Assembly: GCA_015698045.1 (NCBI GenBank)
Contig: BLAL01000218.1
Location: 1-64,000, forward strand
DNA length: 64,000 nt
Direction of reading: 5' to 3'
DNA from: Rhizophagus clarus
Taxonomy: Eukaryota > Glomeromycota > Glomeromycetes > Glomerales > Glomeraceae
Within the stretch, counting starts at the first letter, position 1; every line of letters starts with the position of its first letter. Under the pieces are notes generated by a model. It was not told the DNA's origin, did no database searches, and saw only the letters and a program-made list of their open reading frames with translations. The position numbers were made by a program, and so were the translations under genes. Of the stretch, positions 63,371-64,000 are shown piece by piece.

Positions 63371-64000
63371 CAAATCAACCAGGACGTAAAAAAAATGTAG
63401 ATTTACATATTCACAATTTACCACAATTATCGTTAAGTAAACAGTATGCAACGGATTACAAAATGGTGAAAAATCCTGTTAGGGAATAGAATATATAATT
63501 TACTTAGCATACATGATAAATATTCTGGAAAATTTTGAATTGTCACAACCTCAAAGTTTAGCACTTTTTTTGTCCTCGCCCATCAATTCCTTTTAAAAGT
63601 TTTTCCAGGACTGTTGCGCCAATTTCTACCGTGCACTTATTACAGCCATCAGAATTTTTCTATACCTGATACATGAATTGCACTAACTGTTAATGACTTA
63701 GCAGATTAAACCAATGTCTCCTCGCATATGGTAGCGTCTATTATGCGCGAGTTGATCTGATTTTGTAATGCGATCATATTAACATTCTGAAATCAATTCT
63801 ACAAATTACATAAAAAGGTGAGGCTTTGGTTAGTAGAACCTTTTATCCGTCTCACGAAGTAAAATAAAAATCAAAAGAAACTAATCAACAAATCTAACTT
63901 ATCATTATTTGTTTACAATCAAATAAACTCGTATATGCAAAGTAATGATAAAGTAGGATTTCTTTGATATTCGGCAAACTCCTTAAAACATGGAATTACG
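63371..64000. other. Terminal interval without a supported gene
   Basis: AT-rich; I see no ORF, RNA gene or repeat that I can support here. Confidence 0.4.

Overview
The window looks like nuclear DNA of an AT-rich, intron-rich early-diverging fungus, most likely a Glomeromycotina species such as Rhizophagus. This is inferred from the type of protein kinase with many tiny phase-1 exons, the Plavaka-type transposase, a Crinkler-type header, and the many short GT-AG introns. There are no bacterial operon features and no RNA genes I can support.

Layout. 1-10,097 is host flank: a decayed Plavaka DNA transposon (about 198-5,249) with inverted ends, then a host gene of at least five exons (6,598-8,233) that is interrupted by a 129-bp insertion flanked by a 16-bp target-site duplication. 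10,098-51,008 is one complete, apparently young mobile element of 40,911 bp. 51,009-64,000 is host flank again: a 73-bp tandem repeat, an antisense kinase pseudogene, a six-exon gene for a mitochondrial-looking P-loop ATPase, a kinase gene with a string of mini-exons, and a broken partial copy of the ATPase gene.

The central element is the main content. It has 1,830-bp terminal inverted repeats (TIRs; two base differences seen), each ending in a perfect 64-bp palindrome, and is bracketed by a 5-bp direct repeat (CCTTC). Inside each TIR are four 32-bp iterons with a GTCCTAGGAC core, two diverged copies of a roughly 270-bp unit, several hairpins, and then the promoter and first 22 codons of a gene. 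The two terminal genes therefore share an N-terminus: a primase-helicase (archaeo-eukaryotic primase plus UL9-like origin-binding helicase) on the left and a family B DNA polymerase on the right, both transcribed inwards. Between them lie an A32-type packaging ATPase, an rve-like integrase fused to a zinc ribbon and a PD-(D/E)XK nuclease, a tyrosine recombinase, a Gag-like capsid candidate followed by a retropepsin and a third small ORF, each joined by an identical A9G slippery stop (a -1 frameshift candidate), a second retropepsin-like protein, and coiled-coil and membrane proteins. I found no reverse transcriptase and recognised no jelly-roll capsid protein.

The element also carries fungal-looking cargo, partly spliced: a secreted Cys-containing protein, a stand-alone Crinkler header, a SAM plus PD-(D/E)XK nuclease in three exons, a second PD-(D/E)XK-like gene with three introns, a frameshifted F-box/LRR gene and several unknown families, two of them recent duplicates. 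My reading is a self-replicating, probably virion-forming, Polinton/giant-virus-like element: primase-helicase and polymerase copy it from the TIRs, the ATPase and Gag/protease module package it, and the integrase fusion and/or tyrosine recombinase insert it or resolve its ends. The individual domain calls are sequence-supported. The life cycle is inference.
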